Assembly (NCBI GenBank): GCA_022266195.1
Contig: WHVY01000008.1
Location: 1-64,000, forward strand
Source: Tetranychus cinnabarinus
Taxonomy: Eukaryota > Arthropoda > Arachnida > Trombidiformes > Tetranychidae
Length of the DNA stretch: 64,000 nt
Direction of reading: 5' to 3'
Under the pieces are notes generated by a model. The model worked only from the letters and a program-made list of their open reading frames with translations. It made no database searches and was not told the DNA's origin. How positions within the stretch are numbered: position 1 is the stretch's first letter; the number at the start of each line of letters is the position of its first letter. This document shows positions 1 through 14,499 of the stretch, piece after piece. The position numbers were made by a program, and so were the translations under genes.

Positions 1-3000
1 AAGACTTGGTAAAAACAAATTAGAAAAAGTCAAAATGGAAAAGCTTATTCTCTCTGGTTGACATATCAACACAGAATAAATTAACAAAAGATAAAAACTT
101 GACAAAGTACATGCGCCGCAAAAAATCAAATCAAGCTCAGATCCACAAAATCAGTGTTAACCGGCGTCTTTGTCAACATCTGCAATTTTACTTTACATCC
201 GTTGTTACTTATCATGCTTTGTGTCATTTATTAATATATTTAAAATAATGCTTGATACTATTTTGCTAATGTATTAATGGTGATTATAGAGGAACAGTAC
301 TATTATTACATTTTTAACGACTCAGAACCGTTTGCACCGTCAACACATGTTTCACTAGCAACCGTGCGGTTACTCTTTGGCAATTTTTTACTGGTAGTCA
401 ATTTCACCTGATATTTTCAATTGGGATGTAATATTTTTTTATTTGCCTTTAATATTTGCTTCCTAATTCTGTTCTGTTTGTGATTTAGATTGAAAATGAA
501 GCAAATCGAATGAAAATCTTGGTGAGTTTATCACCAGATAACCCACCATTTGAACGTTGAGCTTATACGCTAAAACGATTGACCGTTCATCTGTTAAATT
601 ACATAACGTGCTGCACGCGTTTTAAAGTGATAAAAAGGTATGGTGATGAGGCTGCTGAAGATGATGATGGTTATGGTATGATGGTGATGAGCAGTAAGGA
701 GGTAAGAAAATGGGATAAAAAGATGACGTTTTCAACCACATTTTCCTTTCATGTTTTTACATTGCTTTTGCTAGTAAGGCAGGTAAGAGGAGATAGAAGT
801 GATTATATTATCATGATTAATATTATCTATGATTATTACCACCAACCTGCGGAAGAGCATATGTTAACAAGTTGTACTTTTAACATGAATTTTGACATCA
901 GTGTTGGTACGCCAACTCCTCATCACACCTTTTTTACAATACAAATTAGTACAAACAACATCAATCGAGCCTTTTCCAACTCCATTCTTATTGCCTACCA
1001 ACCATAATCATTGTGATTACTTATCATCATCATTCTTTGCCATTATTCATCCATAACAGTTTTCTAACAACATTTCATTTCAACTTTTATTTCTTAACGA
1101 TAGATATTAAATCATCATGTAATTATTTGGACTTAATATTGGAAAGATATTCTAATCATCTTGAATCTCAACTTATCCAGTTGCTTTGTATTTTCATTGG
1201 AAAAAATCAACCCTTTCAACTTGAAATCTTTTGATTCAATTTGCATTTCAGCCATTCATCAAGTCAACCTACTCTAATCATAACGAATAATGATTATAAG
1301 CTAATAAGAATCTATTGTCAGATGATTGATAACGTGTTTGCGTGAGAAAAAGGTTGATCACAATTGGATTGTGGACTCTAAGCGACACTACATTTACATG
1401 ACATTGACATTTAGTATTCAAAAAAGTGGTAATTAGTTTTGTGGAACCATGTGAACAATCAATGATTCGAACATAAAGCATCGACGAGGAGAAATGCTTT
1501 TAAAGGCCATCACCATCCAATGATCATTTGTGGTAATAACGGACAACTCTGACGTTTGTTGAAGCTCGGATGACTTGGAGATGGCAAATGAACTCGATTC
1601 AATTTATTGTGGCGTTGTTTACAGACAATCATCTTTTTCATCTAACTTCCTCTTGCAATGGTGATTTGTAAATGATCAAATGAATTAGAGGGATAATTAT
1701 TCTCATGACACCAACATTATTACATTTTAACCTATAAGGTTGCCTGTTGCTTTGGGTTGCCGTAATTTGCAGTACCTGTTTAAATAATGCTGATGCTGTT
1801 TACGACACAAGTTTACCGAAAGGAAGATCCTGACTCCTTAATGATGATGGGCTATACACCCAACACCAACGCCCATCAGAATTCATTGTTCATTCTCATC
1901 AATGTTGATTGATAAATTTGAAATGAATCAGAAAAAAAAGAAACAAAAGATCCATTAAAACGTCCTCTTCTTGATGTTATATTTTCTCACGTAATCAAGG
2001 CTCTCTTCATCATCTCCATCATGCATTATCATTATTTATGTATATTATTGTCATCATCATTATCATTTTTCACAGTGAAAACAATAGGCCATCTTGACCT
2101 GACCCTTTTGCCATTATTTAATTATGGACTGATGTGAACTCTCTATTGAATTAATTTATGGCGACAAGTTTACTGATTAACTTGTATATCAGAAGCCTCA
2201 ACTCATGACTTGGTTCAACTCAATCGGTCAAATGAAGTTGGAAGCAAACACACTGCCAATAACCCTTAATCAATCATGTACAATCGAGAATTAGAAAGGT
2301 TGTCTCAACAATTAGCAATCACTTGTCGAACCAAATTAAAGTCAAACTAAATTAAGGGAAACAACAAACCAAAGTAAATGTTGCTGTTAAATGGTTTAAA
2401 CATGTGAATAAATTAAGGCCTGAACTGTAAAAATAAACATCAAGACACAATAACTATTGTGAGACCTGAAATTAATAAATGAACGTTCATTAACTTAATT
2501 CAAAAGCTAACCTTTTCTCGCTTAAAATGCATTTAAAGGCAAAAGCTTGAGAATCATATGATAATGAAATTACCTTGATGGTGATGATAAATGCTGCTAA
2601 ATTGACTTGTTGATAGTAAACCTTTCATCTTTCATTTACTGAGTTTCATTTGATTGTACAATGAAAACAGGTTTTGATTAATTCACACACAAAAAAGCCA
2701 GTGAATAGTTGATCATTGAACCTATGCAATTCATCTGATGGTCAACTCATTGTTACCACAAAAACCAGATTCATTGCGTATGATACAGTTAATACTTTTC
2801 CGGTTTTAAACCATTTCTATTATTGTTCCCCATCAGAATCAACATAATCAGACATTAATTTTGCTGAAAGTTAACTGTCATCAGCTTTAAAGTGTTTTGC
2901 TGATGAATTTGTTGAGGCTTGGTGGTTGGTGGATGAACAATGATGAAAAGATTCATCTCTATCATTTCATTGTTGGCTATATGGATACAACGCAGCTTAT

Positions 3001-6000
3001 TGTTGGATAATATACATTACAATTGAAAGATTTGGTTGATTATTTTGATTGAACAAGTTTAATTTTTTTCTTCAACTTCCATCTCAATGATTATTGAAAT
3101 TATTCCGACTTTTGAATGCTGTTTGTTGACCATTTTGATGGTTGGTTGAATAACCAAGAATCAAATGTTTGATTGAAACATTTAACAGACATTTAACACT
3201 CTTTGACTCACTTGATTAATAATCCTTGATTTGCTTCAATTAATTGAGTCTCCTTTTTAACTTGATACCATTATTACCGCCATTATTATTACCATTAGTA
3301 TTGATTTGCTTAATTTGAGTCTAATGTTGATTTAGCTTATTTTTTGCTACCAATTGTAAGGTAACAGGGAAAAGACAAAACAGACTCACAAAAAACAAAA
3401 GCCAGAAGCAAAACAAAGATCAAATTGGAATCAGATTTATATTGATTGTTAATTGTTACCAAATTAATGGTTACTTTATAACAACAATCAGTTATAATCG
3501 TCTCATTAACTTGACAATATTGACAATAACATTAACACTAATGAAACAAACGGACAACAAAATAAAACCCAAAAAAAACAACGGTAGAGACACATTAGTT
3601 ACCAATAGCAACTAGCAGCAGTAACAGCGACAAAAGCTACATGCTAATTGTAGGTAAATGTTGTTAATTGTTAATTTGAGGCTTTGTCAATTTCATAAAC
3701 CAACTTAAACAAGTTCATTTTCCGCACAATTAATCAATCTAATTAAACATGTTATTATTTGTCTTCCATCATCTTTAACTTTCATTGTGCCAGTAAGATT
3801 GATGAAAACAAAATGTCAGCCCTAAAGCCAAGTGATATTCAACCACAACAACATGTCAATGGATTACAAAAGCTTCAATGTAACACTGATTTAACGCCAC
3901 TTAACTACAGAAATTTAAATACAAATCGACAAACCAATTGACCAAATGTCAACCCAATGTCAACCCAAATGTCTATTGTGATCAAGTCAACGTTTACATT
4001 GCGTCTTCAACCTCTATTGTTTGTACTGTACATGTCTTTAGATGTTTACCTGAAATGTTGCTCTATCAACTTGAGCCCTACAATTTAAATAACTGTTTTT
4101 TGATTGAACAATTCAACTGTTAATTTACCTTTCTCTATTAATTGATTCATCTAATTTACAGTTTTCATGAAAGGTTAGTTAGTACAGTAGACCAAAGTGA
4201 ATAACTTCCTTATAATTTGTAGTTGACTTTTTACTCGCTTTTTGTATTGACAAAAAAACAAAGCAAAATCTTGACTCTTTTTTTGCAAACCCTTTCTACT
4301 GCCATTCACTTTGTTTCAACTCCTTTCACTCATTACTCAATTGAAATGATAATAATGATGTTAATAATAATGATTAGTATAATGAGTGAAGAAGCAAAAA
4401 ATTAAAGGTAACAACGGAAATAAGGTTAAATGCAGTTTTTACCGGCAACTTTCAATTGTGATTGAAGTCAACTTTGCATCTTCCTTCACTTTGTTTACAT
4501 TCATAATTGTCACTGTTTTACAATTGTCTTGGTAATAATTGTAAATCATTTGGCTTTTGCTGTGTCCATCAAATCAAGATTATTATTCAAAGACAATTGA
4601 TTTGATTAAAAATAAATAGCAATTGAACTATTAAAGAATTGATTTCTATTCTCTCTTCTGTTTTGATTAACCATCAATTGATGATTACATTTGATTGAAG
4701 CTGTTTGGTCCATCGCACTGAATGATGATCATTATGGAGTTAGTACTAATCAAATGGCTGTTAAAATCAAAATTCAATTGAACACGAGCAATTGTGTACA
4801 TTATATTTACCTTTGAGTTTATTAATGATGAAAAGTTAACAATTTAATCTTTATCAACCTTTCAATTTGCCCGGTTCACAATCACTTTGTCCCAATTGTC
4901 TAATCATCCATAATTAATTAAAAGTTAATCTGGAAATCTTTCCATCTTCATTCAATTTGCTCAATCAATCAGTCTTTCAATCTTTACAGCCGCTTGATCT
5001 GTTTGAAGTAGCGCCAATAAAAGTGTCTCTTTGTATGGACTAATGTAATGTCCAAGTAAAATCAAACCACTTGGATGCAATCAAATTCAACTGGAAAACT
5101 CATCATTGTTTCAGCTTCATCTAAGGTTGGAAGTGACCAGATGAAGCTCAAACGGTTTGCTTAAAAGGTTTAAAATGTGAATCTTTATCATGATCAGACT
5201 GAATCATAAGCGCTGTAATAGTTTAGATACCGATATTCAATGTAAGCTGTTAATGATGTAAAATAATCAAATGAATGTAAGTTTATTTGGTTTGATCATA
5301 AGGAAGGAATTGAGATGCCTTTTGTTGCCATTTTGCTTGAAAAATGAACTTCGAATGTAAATGTTGACCAGAAAATATTTAAATGCGAAAGTAAATTTTG
5401 TTTGGTAAATTGCTTCGTTTTCCGGTTTAATTGGGCCAAACGATTATAACATTGTATACAAATTAGATTGTTTCATCAACTGTTATTAATAAGATTAATG
5501 ATGTTGCTGCTGTTTAAGATGAGCCAAGTTTATGAGTTGGGCCTTTACCTAACGACTCTTCACACACTCACCAACCTCAAGCCTTGGGACAATCACTTCA
5601 AGTAAATTCATTGGTTACTTGTCTTGTTGCTGGGTGAAGCCAGTGTTGGCTAAATACCAAAGTAAAGCAAAAAAAACAGGTTACACAAAGAGAGATATTA
5701 CTTTTGCCCGAGAAAAAAAAGATGGCCTGAAAAGGTCGGACAAGAAAAAGGTTTCCCTGGGCTTCAGTCTTGACTCTCAATGAGTAAGTCTTTAGTCGCC
5801 TTTAGGCCTGAAAAATGGTCTTGACATCTCAACTTTCCTCTTTGATTCTTCATCTTACCTTCATCATCATTATCATCCTCGCCCAGACCCTGACACATCT
5901 TGGACCCTCGAACCTGGGCATTTACTATTCACCTCTTAAGGTCACACACCTACCTAAAGTAATCTCTCAACGTCTATTATTACCTTTTTTGTCAAAGAAA

Positions 6001-7321
6001 TGGAAAAGAAACATTTTTCTTTGCAAAACATTCAGATTTTTCCAACTAAAACCACAACAAAATTATCAGATTTTTCATTAGTCTGAACAAAAAGCCAGGC
6101 AATTTCAACTCATCAGGCCTTTCTATGTTATTCTGGAAACAATAAAGCTAAAACAAGGCAAAAAGACTCGAAAACAAAACAAAAATTTAAAAAACATTCA
6201 ACTGTTCATGATTATTGTTATTACTTTTCCTTCTGTCTTCTGCTATCTTAACTTTGTCATGTAACGATGTAAACATGTTTCACATAATAATAACAATGAA
6301 AAGCTGAAGGTTAACCATTTTTTGATTACTGATGAACACTAATTGCTTTAAATTAGTCTCCATTCAAGTTCAATTTTTGGTGACTCTTTTTGTCTTCATT
6401 TCCCATCTCACCATTGAATCCACCAGAAATGTGCAGGAAAACAATGAATCTTGAAATCTCTACAAACTCTTTCAAAAATTTCTTTGCAGACAACATTGAA
6501 ATCTTTTCCGTCAAAGCTTAATGGTTAATCATAGCCATTATTGTTGTCCATCAAAAGACAATTATCAAATCAATTAATGACAATTTGAACCATTCTCATG
6601 CTATTCCCTAACAATCATTTCTCGTTGAAAAAACAGCAAAGATTACATTTCAATTCACCATCAAAACTGATTGGAAAATTTTCTGGATCCAATTTTTAGT
6701 TCCAAGGTGATTCTGTAAATGATTTAGGTGTGTTTTACTGTTTAGCTGTTGATAATTAATAAATGATGAAGGTAAATTAATATTGTAATTCAAGTTAAAA
6801 TCTCAATGATAAATTGTGATATTAATTACTATTGGTTTACTTAAAGGTTTCAATTGACTTTCAATTGATTTGTACAGGTTATTACAATATGTATTGAGGT
6901 TAACTTGCAAGTAAAATCAAAATGGTAAACAAAGTGTTTATTGAATTGAAAAATGACACAGAAAAACATTAACAATTAAAAATACAATTAAATCAAGGAT
7001 AATCATAAACAATACATTTGTGTGTGCATTAGATTGAATAGATCAAATAACTAAATTTAAATTTCTATTAAAATGATATAATAATGATCAACAATGAGAC
7101 AACAACTTAAGGTTAAACCTTGATTTAGTGTAACAATACCAAAAGCTACTTTAAATGTTTCCATTGACAGAAAACGGTTTAACCAGATTAACCAGAATTT
7201 TTATTTCACGAATTTATTCTCATGTTCAGTTCAGTTCAAGACTAAACTCTTATCTTCAAAAATTCATTAATTTTATCTAAAAATTCATTCAAAATTAGCA
7301 AATTAGCGCATAAAATGACCA
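1..7321. other. gene-free AT-rich stretch
   Basis: I see no supportable gene in this stretch. The open frames present (for example 579-1007 and 5815-6081) are isolated, have no recognisable domain, and have compositions expected from AT-rich noncoding DNA. Runs of ATC/ATG-type trinucleotides occur near 1980-2060. It could hold distal regulatory DNA or 5' noncoding exons of the gene starting at 9959, but nothing in the sequence proves this. Confidence 0.55.
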
Positions 7322-7762
7322 CCCGGGTTACTCTTTTAACTGAATATTACCAAAAACTTGGTAATGAGCGGGAGAATAGCTAATTTTTTTCAAACTCTCG
7401 TTCATTTCTTGTTGCGCTGATTTCTCACTCGCATCTAGCTGTTAGTTCACCAAAATTCTTGGTAAATTTTCTTGACAAGATTTTAGCTAAATGACCATTT
7501 TTTATTGGCATTTACTTTAAATTGATTTTTCAACATAAGAAAGCTTAGCTTAGTGGTTAAAGGGATGGTCTGACGCTTCGGAGCGTTTGGATTCGAATCC
7601 CAATAATCTTTTTTTCAAGTTTTTAATCTAATAAATTATTGATAAAAATTCAATAAAAAATCGGTAAAATTTGAGCTAAATCAGTGCCAAAACGTTATCA
7701 AGCTCTTGATTGTGTAAGTTGGCTAAATTTAGGCTCTTTCCTGGTCATAATAGTAACCCGGG
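7322..7762. mobile_element. possible small element with CCCGGGTTACT inverted termini and tRNA-like core
   Basis: The segment starts with CCCGGGTTACT (7322-7332) and ends with the exact reverse complement AGTAACCCGGG (7752-7762). CCCGGG is otherwise very rare in this AT-rich window. Inside are a perfect 8-bp hairpin (ATTACCAA, 4-base loop, TTGGTAAT, about 7347-7366) and a tRNA-like sequence (7546-7610). No coding capacity is seen. I could not identify a clear target-site duplication, so a MITE or a tRNA-derived SINE-like element is an inference. Other genomic copies with the same ends would confirm it. Confidence 0.4.
7539..7617 (+). other. degenerate tRNA-like pol III unit
   Basis: The sequence TAGCTTAGTGG (from 7546) fits the pol III A-box consensus. 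ATTCGAATC (about 7591-7599) fits the B box with one mismatch. Four of five T-stem pairs form (TTGG with CCAA), and an anticodon-like hairpin ACGCT/TCGG/AGCGT sits between the boxes. A T-run terminator follows (7609-7615). The 7-base acceptor stem does not pair and the variable loop is missing, so this is not a working tRNA. It looks like a tRNA-derived remnant, closest in layout to a tRNA-Pro or tRNA-Arg body. Confidence 0.5.
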
Positions 7763-9958
7763 CAGAGAATAACTCAAAAATTTCAGGTTGAAGTGACGAT
7801 TGACATTTGATGAGAAAAATTAGACGAGAATTTGGATTTTCTTGATTCTATGAAAACTAATTGAGATAATTTGATGAATTTTCATTTAATTTTTGTTCAT
7901 CAAGTGATACAATGATTAGCCAATTTTGGTGAGATTTGCATTTGTAATTTGAAAGCTGATTCAACATGAGTTTCAATGGGAAAAGCAAGATTCGTAAACC
8001 GAATTGAGAAGAAAATTTGAGGTCAGTTTTGTACTTTTCATTGCAGTATCGTGTTTAATTGATTATTGATCAATTAATTATGCCATTACAATTGGATTTG
8101 GTTACAAATGATGATTATTTATTATGGTAAACCAACCAAAAGTACATTTGTTTTCAAACCTTTACACATTCACACCCAATCAAGGTTGAAATGTACATAA
8201 TTTAACCTTCATTGGTTTTAATTGTTGCTTTTTTACAATTAACCTTGATACAGTTATTAAGTATACTTTATCCTCATCTTAAATGACTATTATTAGATTG
8301 TGATTTATCAAATGATCAGTTTTAAATTGAACAGATGAATGTAAATATTACAAATTGCTTTCACTTTTCACTTTCACATTCATTTTACATTCATTTTTGT
8401 GATGTTGGTATTACTATTGAGGTTGGCGTTTCTAATAACTGAATTGTTATTCATCTGTTGACAGACTGTACTGTTAATCAAGGTAACAACATGGATTTAA
8501 ATCGTGGGAATGTAACATTGATCTTAATCTGAGTGATCTCAATCAGAGTGATCATCATTGTAATGGTGCTGGTTGTGATTAACTGTTGTTGATGTTGATT
8601 AGTTGCTGCAATTTACATGTAATACCATTTAAAAGTGCGTGGTTGGTGTTTATAACAAACGGGAAAGTGTTAACTGTTGACCCAAACATTGATTAAGGAA
8701 GAGTTGATCCAACTTTTCCTTGTTAATCATCAATCTTGCGATTGTTCACTTTTTTGTTGCTTGTTGTCTGTCCTTTCATTAGCTGTTTTTTTTCGTTGAT
8801 CCCATCTTAATTAAGGCAACTAATTTAACCAAAATAATTTGAGCTAATTGTTTTACTTTCTGCTTTTAAAATTGTATCTGTTTTAATTTATCTTTTTGAA
8901 ACAATTTACATCAAGAATACAGTTTCTGTTTGACTTGTCTCTCGTTTTTGTCGAGTATTTTTAGTGGTTTTTTGCCATCTTTTGATGATTCTCCGTCTAA
9001 ACTGTTTTTAAATTGATTTACTTTCAGTAAGTGTTCATATTATAGCCAAGGTGGGGTAATCTGAGTTTTTTTTCATTCATTTATTTGTGCCGTAATTCTG
9101 GTTCATAAATATTATTTTACCTGAAAAGCCATAATGGTAAATAAAAATGTCTATTAATACTGAAGTAATATTATTGAATATTGCATTCATTGTTTAGCGT
9201 TTGCATTAAAGGCAGGTTAATAGTGAAAAAGGATGAAATGTTAATACGGATGGGTAAATACAGATTGATGATCAAATATCGAATGATAACTGTAATAAAA
9301 GTTGATTATGGTTAATATTTCAAGGTAAAATTTGGAAGCTTTTTCACCGAGTAAATTAGTATTGAGTTTGGAAGAGTTGAGTGAAAAGTGAGATCAAATT
9401 AGGTAAATATTGCATCAAGTATAAAGCTTAGCGCAGCATAATGATAATACCTGATGTCTTGATTTTTGCATGACTGGGGAACGTTTTCAATGGAATTGAA
9501 ATATTTGGATTGCTAAACAATTCATAAAATAAAGATTAGGCGGCAAGTAGACTTGGATGAACAGGTAGAAAGTCAAAGGTTTCATAAGAGGGTCATGGAC
9601 AGAGAGAAGAGAAGGAAAGGAAAGAGAAGAAAGCAGATCCGGGAACCGGTAAAAACAGTTGATAGTGAAAGGTATTAGGCCAAATGATGAGCAAGAAGAT
9701 GGCGAAGATGATGATGATAAAGATGAAAAGAAAACGTCTTGGCCTTAATATTTATCTTCTTGAGGCCTGGGGCATAGAAACCGGCAAAAAATAGAGAAAT
9801 AGAAAGGCAATGTATTAGTGTTAAAGTATAGCAAGCAAACAGAGCAAAATTTCGTGATGACTTACCTAAGACTTTTTACCTTTTCTTCATCTTTTTCATC
9901 ATCTTCTTTCTTTTGGCTCTAGGACCACCTAGCATCATCAAGGTTCTTTATCAGCACT
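7763..9958. other. noncoding region upstream of the PDZ gene
   Basis: No open frame of note. Just before the start codon at 9959 there is a pyrimidine-rich tract ending in an AG at 9921-9922, which could be the acceptor of a 5'UTR exon beginning at 9923. If so, most of this stretch is a 5' intron. Upstream exons could not be located. Confidence 0.4.
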
Positions 9959-12900
9959 ATGGATGGTCAAAATGGATGGAATGGTAAAAATGATGATGGT
10001 TTGATGTATAAGCATCAAAATCGCCATTATCATGGTCAATTGTTTACTTCACCAGACTCATCATCATCTAAGGATCCTTTGTTGGCCAACGACCATCTTT
10101 CTGGTTATTATGTTAATCACTATGAATCTGGAAATATTGATAATCCCAATTATAAACATAAAAGTAACTTGCATGTTGATGATAGAGTGTATAATGTAAA
10201 GGTAGACGTTGATGGCGCTGCTGTAGCTGTTTCGGTTGGAAAGCACGGTTTTTCAAACCTAACAGTTGAAACTTCAACAGTTTGCAAGGGAAATCTAAGC
10301 AGACAACCTGTTAATGGTAAAATATTTATTCAACTTTCTACTGTTAACAACTGTAATAACAACAACAGTAACAAGTGTAATAACCGGTTAAATAGTGAAT
10401 CCACCAAGTCTCCCAATGACAATCAATTGAATAAGTGTAAGATCAACTGTAATTTTATTTGTCACTCTAACAACAACAAATTTTGCTCTCGTCAAAACTG
10501 TTGCTGTTGTTGTCCTTATCAACAGACATCTCCAGTGGTCGACTTGGATCGTACTTTACATTACTGTCAAATGGCTCCAAATCGACGCTCTATTCCTACC
10601 TCATTATCTCTTTCTGATTCATCTGATCCAGAAACTTGGGGTTCCTCGCCAATCACAAGTATTAAAGTTAAAACAACTTTAGAATCAAATGGATTAGAAA
10701 AAAGTGAAACTCAAGGATCTAAAGTTAGCGACTGCAAAGGGCTCCATTACAGCCAGTTAAACAATAGTAACTATGTTAACAAGATCAATGTCAACACTAA
10801 TGGTGTTCACAATGTTGGTAAAGATAAAATGAATAATTGTGTAAACGTTTCATCATCTTGTTCACCATCAACTTCAGTGAAAAACCATAACCATCTTCAC
10901 CATAATAATCATCATATTAATAATAAAAATAATACCAGTCATCATCCTTGTAGAAATTGGCCTAAAATTGATTTGATAAGTTCAATTGATCCATTTGAAT
11001 CAACTGATTCCATGATTTCAGCTTTTGCTTGTGTTGCACATGTGATTAATAGTGATTCAGCAAATGAAGAAGACCAAATGGATGGAGATAATGAGATTAT
11101 TGGTATTGATGATGACGATTCTGAAACTGAACAAGTAAACGAAGATGATGATGGATCATACGATTCCTCCAATCATCCTAATTCATTAGAATCACCGGAA
11201 AATTACCATCCAATTCACAAGCCACAATTACTTGGTTTCACTAGCAAAACTTGCATTCCTAGTAATGGCAATAGCAATAATAATCGTAAATTCAATGGAA
11301 ACTGTTCATCTAATGATAGATTCTCCAATAAATCTGGTCAGGTAAATGTGATCAAACCTTTACCGCCTCCATTATCAACTATACCTCGGCCAACACAACA
11401 ACCACCTCCACCACCAACTTCAACATCACTATCATCGACAGCCTCAACATTGGTTCCTAAAATTCAGCAAAACTCATCTAAACCAAATGTTCCTGTTTCA
11501 GTTACTAAACCAATAACTGCAAAAGATCATCTTTATGAAACAATTTACCCTTCCAATATTCGTCTTACCAGAGACTCGAGATATTTTGTCGATTATCAAA
11601 ATTATAATTCAATCTTGAGTCAACCTGTTGATCTGATTTCACCATTGGACTCTTCTAAACGTATTTCTAATGGAAATGGCAACAGCGCTGACAGCAATAA
11701 CGATTTAAGTGACATTAGTCAAAATTCATCCACCAATAGTCCAATAAATAGTAAAGTAAACATGGTTCGACGGCCAACTTATACATCATCGTTTGCTGGT
11801 AATAGTAATTACAAAAATGGTCGTTTGTCAACCTCATCAACATCATCAAGTCTCAATCAGAAGCAAAAAAATTACCATCAAGTCCAACGGTCAACCTTGC
11901 AACCGTACAACCATCAAAATCATCTTCCTGGTCTTAATTCAAGCTCATTGTGTAAACCATCACTTTCATCTTCTTCATCATTATTATCACCTCCTTTATA
12001 TACCTCACCTTCAGAAACAAATCAAGGTAATCAACGATTGTTGAAAAAATCGGATTCCACTCATCAAAACCATTTAGCATCATCAAATTCATCATCACCA
12101 CCAATCAATAGACCAACTTTTTACCATTCAACAAACCAGTTAGCTTTCCATCAGAATCTTATGATCAAGTAGACAATAAAATTAATAATAAACCTTCATC
12201 AATAATTAACGAAATTAACGTTAATGGTAATTCATCTGCAACATTACCCAATGAGAATGATAAAAATGCCTCCAATCAAGTGACTGCCAAAAACGCAAAA
12301 GCTAGCGATCTTAAACCTGATCAAGTTTACCCAAACCCAATCACAATGCCGATCATATCCAGAGCCAATGTAAGGTCGACAGAGGAATATGCAACAGTTA
12401 ATAAAACACGATCAATTAAATCACTGAAAAGTGCTACTTTAACACCATCAACTCCAATCAGCTACAATGATGAAATTAAATTATTATCCAAAGATGATTC
12501 AATTCTTAACACAAAATCAAAAGCAAATGAATCCAATGGATCCCCAATGTCATTATCATCATCAACCAGTTCACCATTGGTATCACTATTAACTCCATCA
12601 TTGGAAAATACTAGTTTTACAGACTCAAAGGTTCGAGGTGGAACAAAATCCAAGCATAAAGATAAATCACCATCAAATCTATCACCTTCACCGTCATCAA
12701 CAACATCGTCATCATCTCGATCCTTTTTATCAAAATTTTTCTCTTTAACTCATGTAATTTCCAGAACATTTAGCGTTGAAAAGATTGATAAACATCGACA
12801 GGCTCACATTCAAGGTAAAGGTACCTTAATTAAATCTGCTGTCTCCACACCAGCCTTATCATCAGCAAGACCTTTTAATGATCTCAATGGTAATAATCAA

Positions 12901-14499
12901 GTTACCAATCAGTTTAATTCAACTCGCACCCTAATTGAATCCGGTTGTACAATCAATAATCAAGAAAATGTTGAACCTGTTTCCCTACCAATTCAGTCAT
13001 CAGGATCAAAATCCTTGCAAACAAAGTCATCGTCATCATCATCCTTCGTCCGAGCCTTTAAGAATAGGTTAAGCCTTCGACGAAGCAAACGTAAGGTTAA
13101 AGTTAAGGTGGACGTTACTCGAACCAAATCAGATCCAAGGTTGGTAATTTACCTGACAAAATATAAAGATAAACAGATAATTAACTTTCACAACAACATC
13201 TTACCCTTTCAATTGTCTCTTGTTTCAAATCATCTTGATGCCTCATAATGTTATAAAATATTTTATTTTGACAGATGAAGCAGTTATACTTGATAATGAT
13301 TTTGATAATTTATTGCATGACAATATTTTAGACAATGGGTTGAAGACAGAGTTAATTGATTAACGATAATCAAATTTGCCAAGTTGTTAGTGGGAAAATT
13401 ACATTTAATGTCGTTTAGCACATTTGATGTAATAAGTTGAGTATGAAAAGAGTATAAAAAAACATTAATAACCGACAGTCAATCAGAGTTGCAGTTTTGA
13501 GGATGAAAAACAAGATTAGACATTATTTTGTCGCACTTTTTTTTCATCGCCAAAATTTCAACCATGATAATATATTGAGCCAATAATCAGTTTAATGACT
13601 TTAAAAACCTAACCCATCGTAATCATCATTTTCACCTTTACCTTAAGCTTTCACTTTAGATACTTTTTTGAGGGTGAAAAACACAACAATTGAAAAACAA
13701 ATGATTACATGTAATACGAATCATTTTTCAAGTCTTTCAACGTCTTATGTTTACCTTGACTGTTGTTGTTCAGAATAATTATCTGTTTCCTGTCCAAATT
13801 GAGTCCAGTTTCCGGCTCAAATTATAACATAATCATTATTTGAGTTACAGAAGAAAAAAATAATTGTTAAATCAGATTATTGTAATAGCGAATTTCCTAA
13901 CAATTACTTTTTTATTTACTTGATTTGATTCATCAAATGGCCATTATTTTATGCTTTCTTTTATCTTGTATTTCTTGGCCTTAAATTGCAATTAGTTTAT
14001 TGATTAATTTGTTTTTTACTTTTATTACAGAGGATCCAAAGTCAATCGATATGAAGATGATAAAATGTTGCCTAAACAATCAATGAAAGAAGAAACAGTT
14101 TTCGGTTCAATTGTATCAACGCCGGGTGATTACATGAAAATTGTTGAAATTCATCGGCCTCAGGGTAAACCTTTTGGCTTTTTTGTTGCTCGAGGAACTG
14201 TAAATAATATTAAAGGTTTGTCACTTGTACAATTAATTACACTTTTTTACTTTTAATTATTCAGATAACTAATAGTTTTGTTGGTGTTTAATTTTGCAAC
14301 AGGTATTTTCATCTCAAGGATTGACTCTAATGGGGAAAAGGTGTACCAAGGATTGCTCGAGATTGGTGATCGATTGATTGAAATTGATGGCATCGATGTG
14401 ACCGAGGCTTCAGTTATTCAAGTTAACCAACTCATGTCCAACAAAACTAAATTAACTCTCAAGATTGTTCCATTCACAGCTTTAAATAATAAACCATGA
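9959..14499 (+). CDS. large low-complexity protein with C-terminal PDZ domain
   Basis: My model joins exons 9959-12026, 12140-13139, 14031-14215 and 14303-14499 (1149 aa, phases consistent). The first two thirds are rich in Asn, Ser, His and Pro, with a short Cys cluster, acidic stretches around residues 370-400 and polyproline near 475-490. Residues before the PDZ are basic (RRSKRKVKVKV). The last about 120 residues form a PDZ domain with GFFVARG as the carboxylate-binding loop region, followed by IFISRIDSNG and GLLEIGDRLIEIDG. The protein ends right after it. A scaffold or adaptor role is likely, because single-PDZ proteins usually bind C-terminal tails of partners. I cannot name the orthologue. 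Oddity: the 9959 frame stops at 12172 unless the 113-bp segment 12027-12139 is spliced out or one T is added at the 5-T run near 12118-12122. Confidence 0.7.

Noticed and set aside
579..1007. 142-codon open frame
   Set aside because: No domain, no conserved pattern, tracts of Asn/Ile/Thr expected in AT-rich DNA, and no splice partner.
5815..6081. 88-codon frame with hydrophobic start that looks like a signal peptide
   Set aside because: Ile/Leu-rich by composition; no conserved motif and nothing downstream.
7539..7610. Working tRNA gene
   Set aside because: The acceptor stem does not pair and the variable loop is absent, so it is called tRNA-like only.
12112..12130. Programmed -1 frameshift at the T run
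   Set aside because: The heptamer there does not allow good re-pairing of the A-site tRNA, and splicing or a 1-base indel is simpler.
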